64,000 nt of DNA, taken from assembly GCF_011758655.1 (NCBI RefSeq), contig NZ_JAAMPA010000001.1:1798001-1862000 (forward strand), in the 5' to 3' direction. The position numbers were made by a program, and so were the translations under genes. The stretch is from Modestobacter marinus. GTDB lineage: Bacteria; Actinomycetota; Actinomycetes; Mycobacteriales; Geodermatophilaceae. How positions within the stretch are numbered: position 1 is the stretch's first letter; the number at the start of each line of letters is the position of its first letter. Shown here piece by piece: positions 63,030 to 64,000 of the stretch. The notes under the pieces are model-generated. The model saw only the letters and a program-made list of their open reading frames with translations, made no database searches and had not been told where the DNA came from.

Positions 63030-64000
63030 CAGGACATCGCCAGGTCGGCGGCGCCGGGCTGGCGGGGGCCGGTGGCGGTCTCGTCGGCGTCGGGCAGCCG
63101 GAGCCGCTCGGGCACCGGGAGGTCGTAGAGCTTCGCGGCGTTGAGGCCGAGCACCTTCTTCTTCACCTCGGTGGTCAGCGGTGCGTACTCGGCCAGGTCC
63201 TCGGGGATCTGGAAGTCCACGAACCGCTCGACCAGCCAGGTCGGCGTCCAGAGCGCGTAGTCGCTGGAGAAGAGGATCCGGTCCTCGCCGAGCCAGTAGA
63301 GGAGCTCGCCCATGATCTGGGCGAAGTACCGCGGCCGGGTGTGGATGAAGGGGATCGCCACGGCCAGGCCGGCGTGCACGTTGGGCTCCTGGGTGGCGAT
63401 CCAGCAGAAGTCCTCCAGCCGGGGCAGGCCGCAGTGCTCGACGATGAAGTCGAGGTCGGTGAAGTCGGTGGCCGCGTGGTCGACGTCGGCGACGTCGAAG
63501 GCGTCCCGGTCCAGCGGGCGGATCGTGGGGCCCTTGTGGATGTGGATGTTCCTGATGCCCAGTTCCCGGCAGACCTCGAAGTACCGGTAGGCCATCGGGT
63601 CGGTGAGCTTCCAGCCACGGGACTCCCCGTGCCAGTCGGCGGTGTAGAGCTTCACGCCCTTGAGCCCGAAGCGCTCGGCGTCGGCCCGCAGCTGGTCCAG
63701 CCCGTTCTCGCCGTCGCGCGGGTCCCACCAGTGGTTGTAGGTGAGCTTGTCCGGGTGCTCCTGGGCGAGCGCGAACGCCTCCTCGGTCTGGCCGAAACCG
63801 CGGTGGTAGAACTCGCCGAGCCGGGCGGGCTGGAAGATCGCGTGGTCGACGACGCCGTTGCCGAAGACGTCGCGCATCAGCCGCTCGCCGCCCTGGTAGA
63901 GGTACTCCTCGTAGGGCCAGACCTCGGACTCCGGGCTGAGGTTGCGGTGGTAGTCGTAGAAGCAGTCGATGAACTGCTTGCCGTGCACGTTCCGCTGGTT
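63029..64000 (-). CDS. Amidohydrolase family protein, N-terminus outside window
   Basis: At least 323 residues of a TIM-barrel amidohydrolase_2 protein; reading is open to the window edge (NQRNVHGKQFIDCFYDYHRN), so about 20-25 N-terminal residues with the HxH motif are missing. Visible ligands and landmarks: KGVKLYTADWHGESRGWKL, NIHIHKGPTIRPLD, FIVEHCGLPRLEDFCW and ILFSSDYALWTPTW (metal Asp). Members of this exact group lie directly after the four monooxygenase genes in propane monooxygenase (prm) operons. Reaction unknown. Followed with 1-nt overlap by the DUF59 gene. Confidence 0.88.
   Translation of the reverse strand, partial: NQRNVHGKQFIDCFYDYHRNLSPESEVWPYEEYLYQGGERLMRDVFGNGVVDHAIFQPARLGEFYHRGFGQTEEAFALAQEHPDKLTYNHWWDPRDGENGLDQLRADAERFGLKGVKLYTADWHGESRGWKLTDPMAYRYFEVCRELGIRNIHIHKGPTIRPLDRDAFDVADVDHAATDFTDLDFIVEHCGLPRLEDFCWIATQEPNVHAGLAVAIPFIHTRPRYFAQIMGELLYWLGEDRILFSSDYALWTPTWLVERFVDFQIPEDLAEYAPLTTEVKKKVLGLNAAKLYDLPVPERLRLPDADETATGPRQPGAADLAMS

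Overview
The window is high-GC DNA (about 72-74% by eye) with GTG starts, TANNNT-driven leaderless genes, HAIR/HspR heat-shock control and mycobacterium-like families (EtfD-like oxidoreductase, AAC(2')-I, DUF3151 beside fba). This points to an actinobacterium, most likely Geodermatophilaceae (Geodermatophilus, Blastococcus or Modestobacter). That family call is inference. The genes look chromosomal; I see no IS element, phage gene, CRISPR array or rRNA, and one tRNA.

Layout. 1-3.7 kb: a cut-off zinc/manganese ABC importer (ATPase and His-rich lipoprotein), two small repeat-bearing ORFs, ribokinase and a DUF6328 membrane protein. 3.7-8.6 kb: DUF3140, a methyltransferase and type III polyketide synthase pair, and a MarR/MMPL divergon. 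8.7-12.8 kb: dhaKLM (dihydroxyacetone phosphorylation) divergent from a formaldehyde dehydrogenase, then an AAC(2')-I acetyltransferase. 12.9-20.9 kb: tRNA-Gly, a large subtilase with proline repeats, a split Aer-like sensor pair, dcd, an NPPY methyltransferase and an MFS transporter. 21.1-28.8 kb: an EtfD-like membrane Fe-S oxidoreductase and the dnaK-grpE-dnaJ-hspR-marR operon.

28.9-43.9 kb is a C2/glyoxylate block: glcDEF, malate synthase, its IclR regulator, a crotonase and CoA-transferase pair, a MatC-like dicarboxylate carrier, a serine-glyoxylate-type aminotransferase and a fused FAD/Fe-S dehydrogenase. Together these can oxidise glycolate or another 2-hydroxy acid to glyoxylate, condense it with acetyl-CoA to malate or aminate it. 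The same 15-bp motif TTCCG-N5-CGGAA lies upstream of aceB/iclR and of matC/aminotransferase, which suggests one IclR regulon.

43.9-64 kb: a MarR/EmrB drug efflux pair, osmC-ohrR peroxide defence, clpB with a near-perfect HspR box, small membrane proteins, a molybdopterin oxidoreductase followed by two fasciclin lipoproteins (with a SigK-like promoter), pyrE, a third FAD-linked oxidase, a CoA-disulfide-reductase-like flavoprotein, fba, DUF3151 and a GPGG membrane peptide. At the right edge an alcohol dehydrogenase, a DUF59 protein and a truncated amidohydrolase form a tightly overlapped operon that matches the 3' part of actinobacterial propane monooxygenase (prm) clusters.

The best leads are: a dispersed hairpin family that supplies stop codons and terminators; perfect hairpins in both intercistronic gaps of the dnaK operon; the glyoxylate regulon motif; the SigK-like leaderless promoter; the split Aer sensor; and the prm tail. 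I did not find a clearly new defence or mobile system.
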